DNA from: VRUE01 sp963807425
GTDB taxonomy: Bacteria > Actinomycetota > Thermoleophilia > Solirubrobacterales > 70-9
Length of the DNA: 64,000 nt
Assembly (NCBI GenBank): GCA_963807425.1
Contig: CAWEBZ010000014.1
Location: 1 to 64,000 of the forward strand
Reading direction: 5' to 3'
Positions 8,436 through 16,563 of this stretch are shown piece after piece. Positions within the stretch are counted from its first letter, which is position 1, and the number at the start of each line of letters is the position of its first letter. Both the position numbers and the translations under genes were made by a program. The notes beneath the pieces are model-generated. The model did no database searches. It saw only the letters and a program-made list of their open reading frames with translations, and was not told where the DNA came from.

Positions 8436-8909
8436 GCGAGCCGCGACAGCTCCCGCAAATGGACCTGCGCCTGCTGCGGCGTCTCCGCCAGCCGGCTCGA
8501 CGGCAGCTCGGCACCGCTGCCCGATAGCTGGGCCAGCTCCGCCGAAGGCGATTTCTGCCTGACCTGCCGGCGCGAGCGAGCAGCCGAGGCGGCGCTGGAG
8601 GCTGCGCCGAGCGGCACCGACAGAGACGCTCGCGCCAAGCTGCGCCGCGCTGGGCTGATCGAGTTCGAGGTGCGACGGACGCCCGAGCGCACCGACGGCG
8701 CGATCGCCAAGGCCTGCCGCACCTCCGCCGCGGCGGTGGCCGCCGCGCGGCGGCGGCTGCAGATGCACGACGGCCCGGCGGCGGGCTCCGATCGCGACTG
8801 GGCCGCTGCGCACGGCCACGCCAACCGCACGGCCGGTCGGCGCAGGAGTCGGGGCGGGTGGGCTCGGTGGAGACAGGGATCGCGCTTGCGCTCGTCGCGG
8901 CGCTGGTGA
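8432..8909 (+). pseudogene. Zinc-ribbon plus helix-turn-helix-like small protein, frameshifted
   Basis: An ATG at 8432 overlaps the helicase stop. After a one-base shift near 8447 the reading continues as RKWTCACCGVSAS, then GDFCLTCRRER, giving two cysteine pairs that would form a zinc ribbon. Next comes LRRAGLIEFEVRRTPERTDG and a helical stretch AIAKACRTSAAAVAAARRRLQ that looks like a recognition helix. The 3' end is unclear: the frame runs to 8909, but the last 25 residues look non-coding and overlap the next gene, so the true end may lie nearer 8850. Coupling to an RNA helicase suggests a nucleic-acid role, which is only inferred. Confidence 0.5.
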
Positions 8910-9740
8910 CCAACCTCGCCTCGCTGCTTCAAGCACCGCGGCTGCCAGCGCGTGGCGCCGATCGAGATCCGCCGGCCGCTGCGCAGCGCCCGCGAGCTGG
9001 CCGGCTCGCGCTGGTTCGCCGCCGGCTGGGGCCTCGCCGCCGGTCGCCTGGCTGATCCACGTCGCCGCCCTCTCGATGGCGCCGATCTCCCTCGTCCAGG
9101 CGGTGCTCGCCGGCGGCGCGGTGACCCTGGCGGTGATGTCGCAAGCGGCTCTTCGGCGACCGGTCGAGCGGCGGCAGTGGCTGGCGCTGCTGCTCGGCGG
9201 CGCCGGGCTGGCGCTGCTCGCGCTCACCGTGCCCCACTTCGGCGGCAGCCACTCCGACTTCGCGGTCGCCGCGATCCTCGGCTTCGAGGGCGGGCTGGCG
9301 CTGATCGCCGCCGGCCTCGCCCTCGGCCACCGCTCCGAGCGCCTCGCCGCGCGCCGCGGCATCCTCCTCGCCGTGCTCGCCGGCACCCTCTTCGCCCTCG
9401 CCGGGGTCGCGATCAAGGGGCTGACCGGCGTGAGCGGAGCCTCGATCGCGGTCCTCGCCCCCTGGGTCGCGCTGATCGTCGCTCTGCGGCGCACTCGCCC
9501 AGTACACCGCGGTGGCCGCACTGCAGCGCGGCGGCGCGATCGAGACGATCGGCCTGATGGGCCTGGTCGCCAACGCGACCCAGATCGCTCGGCGGCGTGC
9601 TCGTCTTCGGCGATCCCCTCTCCACCGACCCGCTCGGCATCGCCCTGCAGGCGACCGCCTTCGCGATGGTCTGCGTCTCCGCCCTGCTGCTGCCAGGCCG
9701 CAGCGAGCAACCCCTGGCGCTCACCGCCAGGGCCGCCTGA
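8858..9740 (+). pseudogene. DMT-superfamily (EamA/NIPA-like) membrane transporter, four +1 frameshifts
   Basis: Reassembled across frames, the product starts at a GTG (8858) with VGSVETGIALALVAALVTNLASLL. It continues through KHRGCQRVAP, AWLIHVAALSMAPISLVQAVLAGG, LALLLGGAGLALLAL and TLFALAGVAIKGLTG, and ends with GVLVFGDPLSTDPLG and a final helix. That is nine to ten membrane helices, as in DMT transporters. Shifts lie near 8929, 9041, 9484 and 9589, all +1; a compensated pair near 9145 is possible. Membrane segments are well kept between breaks. The substrate is unknown. Confidence 0.75.
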
Positions 9741-9798
9741 GTTCGCTGCCGTTGCTCGGGCTCGCGTCATGAGCCGAGACAGCGGGTAACCCGTCGGC

Positions 9799-11283
9799 AT
9801 GCAGAGCGGCACAAAGCGCTTCCTTCTCTTCGGGCTGGTGGCTGCATGCCTGCTCGCCCTCGTGCTTGCCATCACCGGCCTCGACACGACCGAGAAGGCA
9901 CAGCCGGTCGAGGGCTCCTCGATCGCGATCGAGGGCCTCTTCCCGGACTTCGATCCCGCCCAGACCCATTACGTCTCGCGCTGCGGGCGAAGCGCCAGGC
10001 CCATATCGGCCCAGGCCAGCGATGGCGCCAAGGTCGCGGTCGGCTCCGGGCCAGGGCGCACCGGAGCGATGCGGATCGACCCCGGCGTGCGCCCGGGCGA
10101 AGACTTCCCGATCGCGGTCACCGACGGCGGCGAGCGCAGCACCTACAAGGTGCGCTGCCTTCCCGCCGACTTCCCCAGCTGGCGATTCGAGGCGCTGCGA
10201 GCGGCGGCGCCCGCTCTCTACACGGTCAGCTTCAGGGCATCCAGCGATGCGCGGCCGTGGGTGATCGTCTTCGACAACGAGGGCGTTCCCCGCTGGTGGT
10301 ACAGCCCCGCGACGCGCGTCCTCTGGGCGCAGGTCCTGAGCAACGGCTCGGTCTCCTGGGCCCGGTCCTTCGGCGACGGGTACGGGCAGGACCCCCGCAT
10401 GGCATACGAGGTTCGCTCGCCGGCGGGCAAGCTGCTGCGGACGATCCGGATGAGGGATTCGATCATCGACGGGCACGAGCTGCGCGAGTCGGGCAACGGC
10501 AACTTCCTGGTCGACTCCTACGTGCCGGGAAGGGCCAGCCTGCGGCGCTTCGGCGGCCCGGCAGAGGCCGCGGTGGTCTCTGCCGAGATCGAGGAAGTCG
10601 ATCCGGGCGGGCGGGTGCTGTGGCGCTGGCGCTCGCGCGACCACATCGGCCTCGACGAGACCGGCCGCTGGTGGCGAAACGTGCTGAGCAACGCGAAGTC
10701 GGGCCTTGGAGACCTGCCGACCTTCGACCCGGTTCACATCAACTCGATCGAGCCGCGCGGGAGAGGCGAAGTGGTGATCTCCACCCGGCACACCGACGCG
10801 GTGTACGGGATCCGGCGCTCGAGCGGCGAGATCCGCTGGAAGCTGGGCGGAAGCAGGACACCGGACTCCCTGCGGGTCATCGGAGACCCGGCCCGCAAGC
10901 TGCTCGGCGGTCAGCACGACGCCCGCATCGACGAGGACGGCAGCCTCAGCGTCTACGACAACGGCAAGGACCGGCCGCGGCGGCCGCGGGTCGTCTTCTA
11001 CCGTCTCGATCCGGAAAACGGGAGGGCGACCTATCTCGGCCAGCTCAACGATCCCGCCGTGAAGACCAGCCACTGCTGCGGCTCGGCCAGGGAGCTGGCG
11101 GACGGCGGCTGGCTCGTCAGCTGGGGGGACAATCCGCTCGTCACCGCGTTCGACCGGAACAGGCGGATCGTCTTCCGCCTCAGCCTCCCCGCCTCCACCT
11201 TCCGGGCTGTTCCCGTTCCCGCCGGCGCGACGACGCCGGCCGAGCTCGACCGGGGCCTGGAGGCGATGGAGGCCTCGGGCTGA
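9799..11283 (+). CDS. Arylsulfotransferase-family (ASST-like) exported protein
   Basis: This 494-residue protein begins with one hydrophobic helix (RFLLFGLVAACLLALVLAIT), a signal anchor. Repeated blades follow, such as VIVFDNEGVPRWWYSPA, DGHELRESGNGNFLVDSY, VHINSIEPRGRGEVVISTRHTDAVYGI, RWKLGG and QHDARIDEDGSLSVYDNG. This is the six-bladed propeller pattern of the arylsulfotransferase (Arylsulfotran_2) family, including the histidines before each 'D/H-x-N' blade. True ASSTs move sulfate between phenols in the periplasm. Actinobacterial homologues are common but their reaction is unproven. The C-terminal part carries a cysteine pair (TSHCCGS). Confidence 0.8.
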   Translation: MQSGTKRFLLFGLVAACLLALVLAITGLDTTEKAQPVEGSSIAIEGLFPDFDPAQTHYVSRCGRSARPISAQASDGAKVAVGSGPGRTGAMRIDPGVRPGEDFPIAVTDGGERSTYKVRCLPADFPSWRFEALRAAAPALYTVSFRASSDARPWVIVFDNEGVPRWWYSPATRVLWAQVLSNGSVSWARSFGDGYGQDPRMAYEVRSPAGKLLRTIRMRDSIIDGHELRESGNGNFLVDSYVPGRASLRRFGGPAEAAVVSAEIEEVDPGGRVLWRWRSRDHIGLDETGRWWRNVLSNAKSGLGDLPTFDPVHINSIEPRGRGEVVISTRHTDAVYGIRRSSGEIRWKLGGSRTPDSLRVIGDPARKLLGGQHDARIDEDGSLSVYDNGKDRPRRPRVVFYRLDPENGRATYLGQLNDPAVKTSHCCGSARELADGGWLVSWGDNPLVTAFDRNRRIVFRLSLPASTFRAVPVPAGATTPAELDRGLEAMEASG

Positions 11284-11287
11284 AGCG

Positions 11288-11707
11288 CTATTCCGTACCT
11301 GGCGTCGCCCGATCTGCGGCGTCCAGCTCGGCCAGCAGCGCCTCGACCCGCCGCGCGATCTCGTTGCGGGTCCGGCGCACCGAATCGAGCGGCTGGCCCT
11401 TCGGGTCGGGCAGGTCCCAGTCGAGGTAGCGCTTGCCGGGGATGTAGGGACACTCGTCGCCGCAGCCCATCGTGACCACGACGTCGGCCCACTCGGCGTC
11501 AGCCCGGGTCAGCCCCGTCGGCCGGCGCTCACCGAGGTCGATGCCCAGCTCGGCCATCGCCTCGACCACCTCAGGGTGGACGTGCTCGCCGGGAGTCGTC
11601 CCGGCCGAGCGCGCTTCGTGACGCCCTTCGGCAGCACGGCTGAACAGCGCCTCGCTGATCTGCGAGCGGCCGGCGTTGTGAAGGCAGACGAACAGGGCGC
11701 GGGCCAT
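11288..11707 (-). CDS. arsC: Arsenate reductase, thioredoxin-coupled LMW-phosphatase type
   Basis: The ATG at 11707 shares its A with the TGA of the aquaporin gene. The 139-residue product has the P-loop FVCLHNAGRSQ (CX5R) near the N-terminus. It also has SAGTTPGEHVHPEVVEAM, the redox cysteines in TMGCGDECPYIPG, and the DWDLPDP acid loop. This arrangement is that of the low-molecular-weight-phosphatase arsenate reductases, which reduce As(V) to As(III) with thioredoxin or mycothiol. It is the last gene of an arsR-aquaporin-arsC operon. Confidence 0.92.
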   Translation of the reverse strand: MARALFVCLHNAGRSQISEALFSRAAEGRHEARSAGTTPGEHVHPEVVEAMAELGIDLGERRPTGLTRADAEWADVVVTMGCGDECPYIPGKRYLDWDLPDPKGQPLDSVRRTRNEIARRVEALLAELDAADRATPGTE

Positions 11708-12408
11708 CAAGCGCTCTCCGGCTGCGGCTCGGGTTCGCTCGGGTGCTCGCCCCGGACGAGCTGATAGGCCAGCGCGCCGGCGGTGGCGCCCACCAGAGGA
11801 CCGGCAACGTAGATCCAGAGATCGTGCAGCTCCCCGGAGGCGAGCGCCGGCCCGATCGAGCGGGCCGGGTTCATCGAGGCGCCGGTGATGGGGCCGCCGA
11901 AGAGGGCGTCGAGGCCGACCGTGCCGCCGATCGCGATCGCTGCCGCCGCTCCAACCGCCCGCGTATCGGTCGCCACGGCCATGATCACGAACATCAGGAA
12001 GGCGGTCAGCACCGCCTCGTAGGCGAGGGCGCTGCCGACGCCGACGCTGGGCAGGGTCGTTCCGAGCGCCGCCGGAGCGCTGGGCCAGATCGCCGCCAGC
12101 AGCCCGGCCGCAGCGAGCGCGCCCGCGAGCTGGGCGACCAGGTAGGCAAGCGCCTCGGTTCGGGGAAAGTGGCGGGTGAGGACGAAGGCGATGGTGACGG
12201 CCGGGTTCAGGTGGGCACCGGAGAGGTGGCCGGTCGCGTAGACCATCGCCATCACGATCAGGCCGAAGACGAGCGCGATGCCGACCGTGCCCAGGCTGCC
12301 CGGGTGCTCGGCCTCGGTGACGATCGCGCCGCAGCCGGCGAAGACCAGGGCGAAGACTCCGAGCCCCTCAGCTGCGGCGCGGCGGATCAGGTCGGGAGGC
12401 CCGCTCAC
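11707..12408 (-). CDS. Aquaporin/glycerol-facilitator family channel (AqpS-like, arsenic operon)
   Basis: This 233-residue protein has six membrane helices and both pore motifs: SGAHLNPAVT after helix 2 and GASMNPARS after helix 5, the two NPA boxes of MIP channels. In arsenic operons such channels let arsenite leave the cell down its gradient after ArsC has produced it, replacing an ArsB or Acr3 pump. It starts at a GTG 9 bp after arsR and overlaps arsC. No pump gene is present beside it. The arsenite role is inferred from context, since the fold alone also fits water or glycerol. Confidence 0.9.
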   Translation of the reverse strand: MSGPPDLIRRAAAEGLGVFALVFAGCGAIVTEAEHPGSLGTVGIALVFGLIVMAMVYATGHLSGAHLNPAVTIAFVLTRHFPRTEALAYLVAQLAGALAAAGLLAAIWPSAPAALGTTLPSVGVGSALAYEAVLTAFLMFVIMAVATDTRAVGAAAAIAIGGTVGLDALFGGPITGASMNPARSIGPALASGELHDLWIYVAGPLVGATAGALAYQLVRGEHPSEPEPQPESA

Positions 12409-12417
12409 GCCGGCCTC

Positions 12418-12765
12418 TCAGCAGCAGGCGGCGGTCGGCGAGGTGAAGACCTCGCGCACCGAGTCGAGCGCGCCGGGGACGAGGCTGAAGTAGCTGTAGG
12501 TGCCGCGGGTCTCGCGCTCGAGGAGGCCGGCGTCGACGAGCACCTTGAGGTGATGGCTCGCCGTGCCCTGCGAGAGGTCGAGCAGCGGCTGGATCTCGCA
12601 GACGCAGACCGCCTCGCCATCGGCTCTCAGCAGAAGGTTGACGATCTTCAACCGGTGCCGGTCGGCGAGCGCCTTCAGCACGGCCTCCAGCTCGAGCGCC
12701 CGGTCATCGGCCAGCGACGACCCCGCGAGCGGGGTGCAGCAGTCGATCACCGGCAGGTCAGCCAT
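12418..12765 (-). CDS. arsR: ArsR-family arsenic-responsive repressor
   Basis: The chosen start (12765) gives a 115-residue protein with a winged helix: EAVLKALADRHRLKIVNLLL, then CVCEIQPLLDLSQGTASHHLKVLVDAGLLERE. The CVCEI motif at the start of the recognition region is the classical As(III) ligand pair of ArsR. Extra cysteine pairs lie at the N-terminus (VIDCC) and at the very end (AACC), so a further ligand could come from either tail. An ATG 24 bp upstream falls inside the operator palindrome and is less likely to be used. It leads the arsenic operon. Confidence 0.92.
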   Translation of the reverse strand: MADLPVIDCCTPLAGSSLADDRALELEAVLKALADRHRLKIVNLLLRADGEAVCVCEIQPLLDLSQGTASHHLKVLVDAGLLERETRGTYSYFSLVPGALDSVREVFTSPTAACC

Positions 12766-12783
12766 GGGAGCCGAAGGTATCAG

Positions 12784-12808
12784 ATTCATCGATGAATTTC
12801 GATGAATC
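12784..12808. promoter_or_regulatory. ArsR operator (ATTCATCGATGAAT palindrome plus a half site)
   Basis: A perfect 14-bp palindrome, ATTCATCGATGAAT, lies at 12784-12797, and a second GATGAATC half-site follows at 12801-12808. It is directly upstream of arsR. AT-rich dyads of this form are typical ArsR-family operators, so autoregulation is likely. Confidence 0.78.
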
Positions 12809-12865
12809 AGCTGCCTGACTCGCCGCCAGTAGCCTTGCGCCGATGGCCACACCGGTGACGAAGCG

Positions 12866-13594
12866 GTGAGCGCCGCGCTCGGCTGGGGGGCTGTGGCGGC
12901 CTCCTCGCTCGTGATCGGCGCCCTGCTCGCCTTTGCTCGCCGCTGGCCCGCCCGGCAGATCGGGCTCGTGCTGGCCTTCGGCGCCGGGGCGCTGATCAGC
13001 GCCGTCAGCTTTGAGCTGGCGGCGGAGGGGATCGAGGTCGGCAGCCTCGGGGCGACCGGCGGCGGGCTGGCCGTCGGCGCCCTCACCTACTTCGGCCTCG
13101 ACGGGCTGATCGCCAAGCGCTACTCGGCCGGCCGCGGGCGGGCCGGGCGCACAAGCGGCTCGGCACCTGGAGCTGCCCTCGCACTGGGCGCCTTCCTCGA
13201 CGGCATACCCGAGCAACTCGTCCTTGGGATCGGGCTGGCCGGCGGTGAGGGAATCGGCATCGGGCTGCTCGTCGCGATCTTCGTCTCCAACCTGCCCGAG
13301 GCGATCGGCTCGGCGACCGCGATGCGGAACTCCGGCACTGACCGAGACAAAGTGCTGCTTCTCTGGGGCGGGGTGGCAGCGATCTGCGTCCTCGCCAGCG
13401 GCGCCGGATACGCAATCGCCGACGCGGCCTCGGGCGAGCTCCGCGCCGCCATCGACGGCTTCGCCGCCGGCGCCCTCCTGGTGATGTTGATCGACTCGAT
13501 GATCCCCGAAGCGACCAGGGAGTCCGGGCCGGTCGCCGGGCTCGTCACGACCCTCGGCTTCGCAGTGGCGACGGCGCTCTCGAGCTTGTCCTAA
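12866..13594 (+). CDS. ZIP-family metal transporter
   Basis: This 242-residue protein starts at GTG 12866; an upstream ATG hits a stop after eight codons. It has about eight membrane helices. The metal-path helices show the ZIP-type patterns ALGAFLDGIPEQLVLGIG and FVSNLPEAIGSATAM, plus a third, DSMIPEA. In standard ZIPs the first is H-x-x-x-E; here aspartate and glutamate (LDGIPEQ) take those places, as in the actinobacterial subfamily. It sits divergent from the arsenic operon. It likely imports divalent metal such as zinc, though direction is not shown by sequence. Confidence 0.82.
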   Translation: MSAALGWGAVAASSLVIGALLAFARRWPARQIGLVLAFGAGALISAVSFELAAEGIEVGSLGATGGGLAVGALTYFGLDGLIAKRYSAGRGRAGRTSGSAPGAALALGAFLDGIPEQLVLGIGLAGGEGIGIGLLVAIFVSNLPEAIGSATAMRNSGTDRDKVLLLWGGVAAICVLASGAGYAIADAASGELRAAIDGFAAGALLVMLIDSMIPEATRESGPVAGLVTTLGFAVATALSSLS

Positions 13595-13614
13595 GCCTCC
13601 CGACCTCAGTCGGG

Positions 13615-14160
13615 TTACCGACCCTCCATCAGGCGCTCTAGCGTGAAAGTAAGCACTCTGCGCCTGGTGCGTTTGTCGAAGCCCTTGACGAATGTTCCCT
13701 CGGCGGTCGCCCGGAAGGCCTCAACGGCCAACGGCAGCTCTTCCGCTGGAATCCGGTCGCTGAGTGTGTTGGAAAGCATCCGGGACAGAAGTGAATCGAG
13801 CCGCGCGACGAACTCGGCGACCACCGGCGAACGCTGCGCGCGTTCGCTCATCGCGCCCCTGAGGCTGGAGAGGGCCTCGAACTGGTCCGTGAACCAGAGG
13901 ATCCGCTCTACCTCGCTCGCTTCCTTGCTGGAGGGCTTTCGGGCCCCAATCTTCCCCAGCATGCGCTCCAACGCCGCAACGAAGAGCTCGTCCTTGGAGG
14001 GGAAGTACCAATAGACAGCGTTTTGAGCGAGGCCCAGTTCCCGCGCGATCGCCGCTATCGACAGTGCCTCGTAGCCGTCCCTCCGCAGTCGTCGCTCGGC
14101 CAGCTCGAGGATCTCCTCGACCTTCTCCTCCCGGCTGACCGCCTGACGATTCTTCGGCAC
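13615..14160 (-). CDS. TetR-family repressor of the divergent F420-type oxidoreductase gene
   Basis: This 181-residue protein starts at a GTG. Its N-terminal helix-turn-helix reads YEALSIAAIARELGLAQNAVYWYFPSKDELFVAAL, a standard TetR domain. The ligand domain fills the rest. It is divergent from the oxidoreductase gene at 14232, and two matching 17-bp dyads lie between them, so it probably represses both. No ligand can be deduced. Confidence 0.9.
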   Translation of the reverse strand: MPKNRQAVSREEKVEEILELAERRLRRDGYEALSIAAIARELGLAQNAVYWYFPSKDELFVAALERMLGKIGARKPSSKEASEVERILWFTDQFEALSSLRGAMSERAQRSPVVAEFVARLDSLLSRMLSNTLSDRIPAEELPLAVEAFRATAEGTFVKGFDKRTRRRVLTFTLERLMEGR

Positions 14161-14163
14161 TTT

Positions 14164-14212
14164 CTTGACACCCTCTCAAGAGATGGGCTAGGCTTCTTGG
14201 GACCCTCCCAAG
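14164..14212. promoter_or_regulatory. Two 17-bp TetR operators, 32 bp centre to centre
   Basis: CTTGACACCCTCTCAAG (14164-14180) and CTTGGGACCCTCCCAAG (14196-14212) share the pattern CTTG-x2-ACCCTC-x-CAAG and are each inverted repeats. Their centres are 32 bp apart, three helical turns, so two dimers would sit on the same face. The right copy ends 20 bp before the oxidoreductase ATG. Confidence 0.8.
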
Positions 14213-14231
14213 GCTAGCGAAGGAGACGGAT

Positions 14232-14693
14232 ATGACCCTGGCCAGGTTCCTGCGCTCCCTGACTCGGTTCCGCTGGATCCAACCCCAGGTGGGTCGTGCG
14301 CACGCAGCCCTGCTGCGACGCAGTCGCGGTCGCATCCGACGCTCGCTCCTACTCGCCGGCGGGCAGCCTGTTCTCGCGCTGACGACCACGGGCCGCCACT
14401 CGGAAAGGCCCCGCTCAACCGTCGTCGCCTACGTCGAGCACGGAGACGCGTACGCGATCGGCGCTCTCAACCTCGGCAGCGATCGCGACCCCTCCTGGTG
14501 CCTCAACCTGCGCGCAGATCCGCGTGCCCATATAACGGTGAACGGCGAGCGCATGGCCGTACGGGCTCGGCAGGCGAGCGGTGAGGAAGCGACGCAGCTT
14601 TGGCTGGCGTTCACCGATCGACTGCCGGCGATCGCGAACTCCCTACGCTTGGCCGACCGCGAAGTGCCCATGTTCGTGCTCGAGCTGCGCTAG
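14232..14693 (+). CDS. Deazaflavin (F420)-dependent nitroreductase-family protein
   Basis: The ATG at 14232 follows AAGGAGACGG. The 153-residue protein contains GGQPVLALTTTGRHSERPRSTVVAYVEHGDAYAIGALNLG, then DPSWCLNLRADPRAHITVNG. This is the split-barrel signature of the Ddn family: the 'TTG-R-S-G-x-R' loop and the 'W..NL..NP' strand. These actinobacterial enzymes use F420H2 to reduce diverse substrates. Co-regulation with a TetR repressor suggests induction by an exogenous compound. Its last 4 bp overlap the convergent YihY gene. Confidence 0.85.
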   Translation: MTLARFLRSLTRFRWIQPQVGRAHAALLRRSRGRIRRSLLLAGGQPVLALTTTGRHSERPRSTVVAYVEHGDAYAIGALNLGSDRDPSWCLNLRADPRAHITVNGERMAVRARQASGEEATQLWLAFTDRLPAIANSLRLADREVPMFVLELR

Positions 14694-15601
14694 GCCGTCT
14701 TCGGGCTCTTCGGCTCGGCTCGCGGCTCGAGCTGGATCTCGCGCTCGGCACCGGGCCTGCCTTCCTCAATCTCGGCGCTGCGCTCGCGCTCGGCGTTGAG
14801 CTGGTGCCCGAAGAGGATCGCCAGGTTGCTGATCCAGAACCAGATGAGGAGGGCGATCAGGCCGCCGAGAGTGCCGTAGGTCTTGTCGTAGGAGCCGAAG
14901 TTGGCGACGTAGAAGGCAAAGGCCGCAGAGGCAATCGCCCAGACGACGATCGCGAAGAGGCTGCCGGGGGTTACCCACCTGAAGCCGCGCAGCTTGACGT
15001 TGGGGGCGGCGTAATAGAGGACGCTGACCATGGTGATGAAGAGCGCCGCCATCATCGGCCACTTGGCGATGTTCCAGATGGTGATCGCGGGGTCGCCGAC
15101 CCCGATCGGATCGGCAACCGCGCTGACGACCGGGCCGGTGAGGACGAGGGCGACGGCGAGGACGGCCATCATCACGATCAGCACCAGCGTCACGGCGAGC
15201 TGCAGCGGTCGCAGCTTCCAGAACGGTCGGCCCTCGGGTGTCTCGTAGATCACGTTCGAGGCACGCATGAAGGCACCGACGTAGCCGGAGGCCGACCACA
15301 GCGCCAGCGCCAGGCCGAGCACGAAGGCGAAGCCGGCGGTGCCCTGGTTCGAGGCGATCGAGCGAATCGGGCCGGAAAAGGTCTCCGCCGCCGAGCCGGG
15401 GCCGATCGAGGTGATGATCTCGGTCAGGCTGCGGGTCGTCGACTGCGGGTCGCCGAAGAGGCCGATCAGCGAGACCATCGCGATCAGCGCCGGGAAGAGG
15501 GAGAGCAGGCTGTAGTAGGTGAGCGCCGCAGCCCAGTCGGTCAGGTTGTCCTCGCGAAACTCGCTCGCCGTTCGCTTCAGCGTCGCCAGCAGGCCTGAAT
15601 C
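14690..15601 (-). CDS. YihY/virulence factor BrkB-family membrane protein (start unresolved)
   Basis: Coding signal extends up to about 15601 as LLATLKRTASEFREDNLTDWAAALTYYSLLSLFPALIAMVSL, the hallmark opening of YihY proteins. Later features are GPIRSIASNQGTAGF, SASGYVGAFMRASNVIYE and TYGTLGGLIALLIWFWISNLAILFGHQLNAE, giving six membrane helices. There is no ATG, GTG or TTG in frame between 15478 and the end of the upstream gene, so the start codon is lost, non-standard or displaced by an indel. An internal ATG at 15478 would drop the first helix. The C-terminal tail is charged (about 35 residues). YihY proteins are not RNases BN as once thought, and their role is open. Confidence 0.82.
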   Translation of the reverse strand, partial: DSGLLATLKRTASEFREDNLTDWAAALTYYSLLSLFPALIAMVSLIGLFGDPQSTTRSLTEIITSIGPGSAAETFSGPIRSIASNQGTAGFAFVLGLALALWSASGYVGAFMRASNVIYETPEGRPFWKLRPLQLAVTLVLIVMMAVLAVALVLTGPVVSAVADPIGVGDPAITIWNIAKWPMMAALFITMVSVLYYAAPNVKLRGFRWVTPGSLFAIVVWAIASAAFAFYVANFGSYDKTYGTLGGLIALLIWFWISNLAILFGHQLNAERERSAEIEEGRPGAEREIQLEPRAEPKSPKTA

Positions 15602-15663
15602 GGGTGCTCGGGTCTCGATATTGCTTGACTGCCCGAAACCCGGCGGCGCTAACCGGGGCTCGG

Positions 15664-16506
15664 CTACCAGACGGCGTCGTGCTGCTCCATCACGCCGACT
15701 CCCTCGGCCAGCTCGATGCCACCCAGCGAGCCGCTGAAATCGCCGAAGCGGTGCCGATAGCTGGAGCGGAAGATGAGGAAGTTGTCGTCGCGAACCCGTT
15801 CGGAGCCCGGCGTGAAGCTGAGCAGCTCGCCGCCGGCGAACTCGACCGCCTCGAGCCCCCTGAAGGAAACCGGCGCCGGCTCGGACGGGGCCCCGTCCGC
15901 CCAGATCGCCCGCTCGCTACTGGCGGGCGGGTCGTTGATGCCCTCGACCAGGTTCCAGGCAAGCGGCCGTCCATCCTTCGCCCGACCGATCCCCGCCGAC
16001 CAGTGCCAGTTGGTTCGCCGCTTCTGGTAGCCGGCCGACTGGTCGTCGACCCCGTGCCCGTCGACCTCCCAGCGCCCGTCCGGGGTCTCGACCGTGCCAC
16101 TGATCGGCACCCCCGAGCGCTTGCGGGTCCAGCCCCAGCCCGAGCCGCTGGGACAGATCGACTCGACCGGGGAGGAGTCGCCGAGCCGCAGGCTCGCCCG
16201 CAGCTCGTCAGCCTCGATCTCGATCGCGGAACCCTCCATCCTCACCTCGCGGCTGCCAGGCCGCAGCCTCGTGTTGGCATAGCTGCGGTCGCGGTCGCGG
16301 TCCCAAAGCGCCCAGAAGCACTGACCGAGCGGGCCGACCTGCGCCCGGGCCGCGCAGAGCATCAGCTCCGGGCTGTAGAAGCCGACGTAGCGCCAGATCT
16401 TCCGCGTCTGCCCCCTGCTGCGCAGAGGCATGCGATCCGGTGGAAGCGGCAGGTCGGGACGGTCGCCTCCCGGGCCGCGCCAGGGAAGCTGTTCGACGGG
16501 GTCCAC
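15664..16506 (-). CDS. DUF2804-family protein
   Basis: This 280-residue protein contains RKIWRYVGFYSPELMLCAARA and VGPLGQCFWALWDRDRDR, with long beta-rich segments and INWHWS-like motifs (RRTNWHWSAGIGRAKDGRPLAWNLVEGIND). This matches DUF2804, a lipocalin-like cytosolic family common in actinobacteria and without a known activity. It is directly upstream of the YihY gene on the same strand, with no recognisable terminator between. It ends in a short GVMEQHDAVW. Confidence 0.82.
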   Translation of the reverse strand: MDPVEQLPWRGPGGDRPDLPLPPDRMPLRSRGQTRKIWRYVGFYSPELMLCAARAQVGPLGQCFWALWDRDRDRSYANTRLRPGSREVRMEGSAIEIEADELRASLRLGDSSPVESICPSGSGWGWTRKRSGVPISGTVETPDGRWEVDGHGVDDQSAGYQKRRTNWHWSAGIGRAKDGRPLAWNLVEGINDPPASSERAIWADGAPSEPAPVSFRGLEAVEFAGGELLSFTPGSERVRDDNFLIFRSSYRHRFGDFSGSLGGIELAEGVGVMEQHDAVW

Positions 16507-16563
16507 CGGACGACGCTACTCGATGCCACGTTTAGGGACCACCGGAACGGGCAGTCCTGAAAG

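Noticed and set aside
7224..9740. Programmed ribosomal frameshifting as explanation of the frame changes
   Set aside because: Eleven shifts in three unrelated genes without a shared slippery site make programmed shifting very unlikely.
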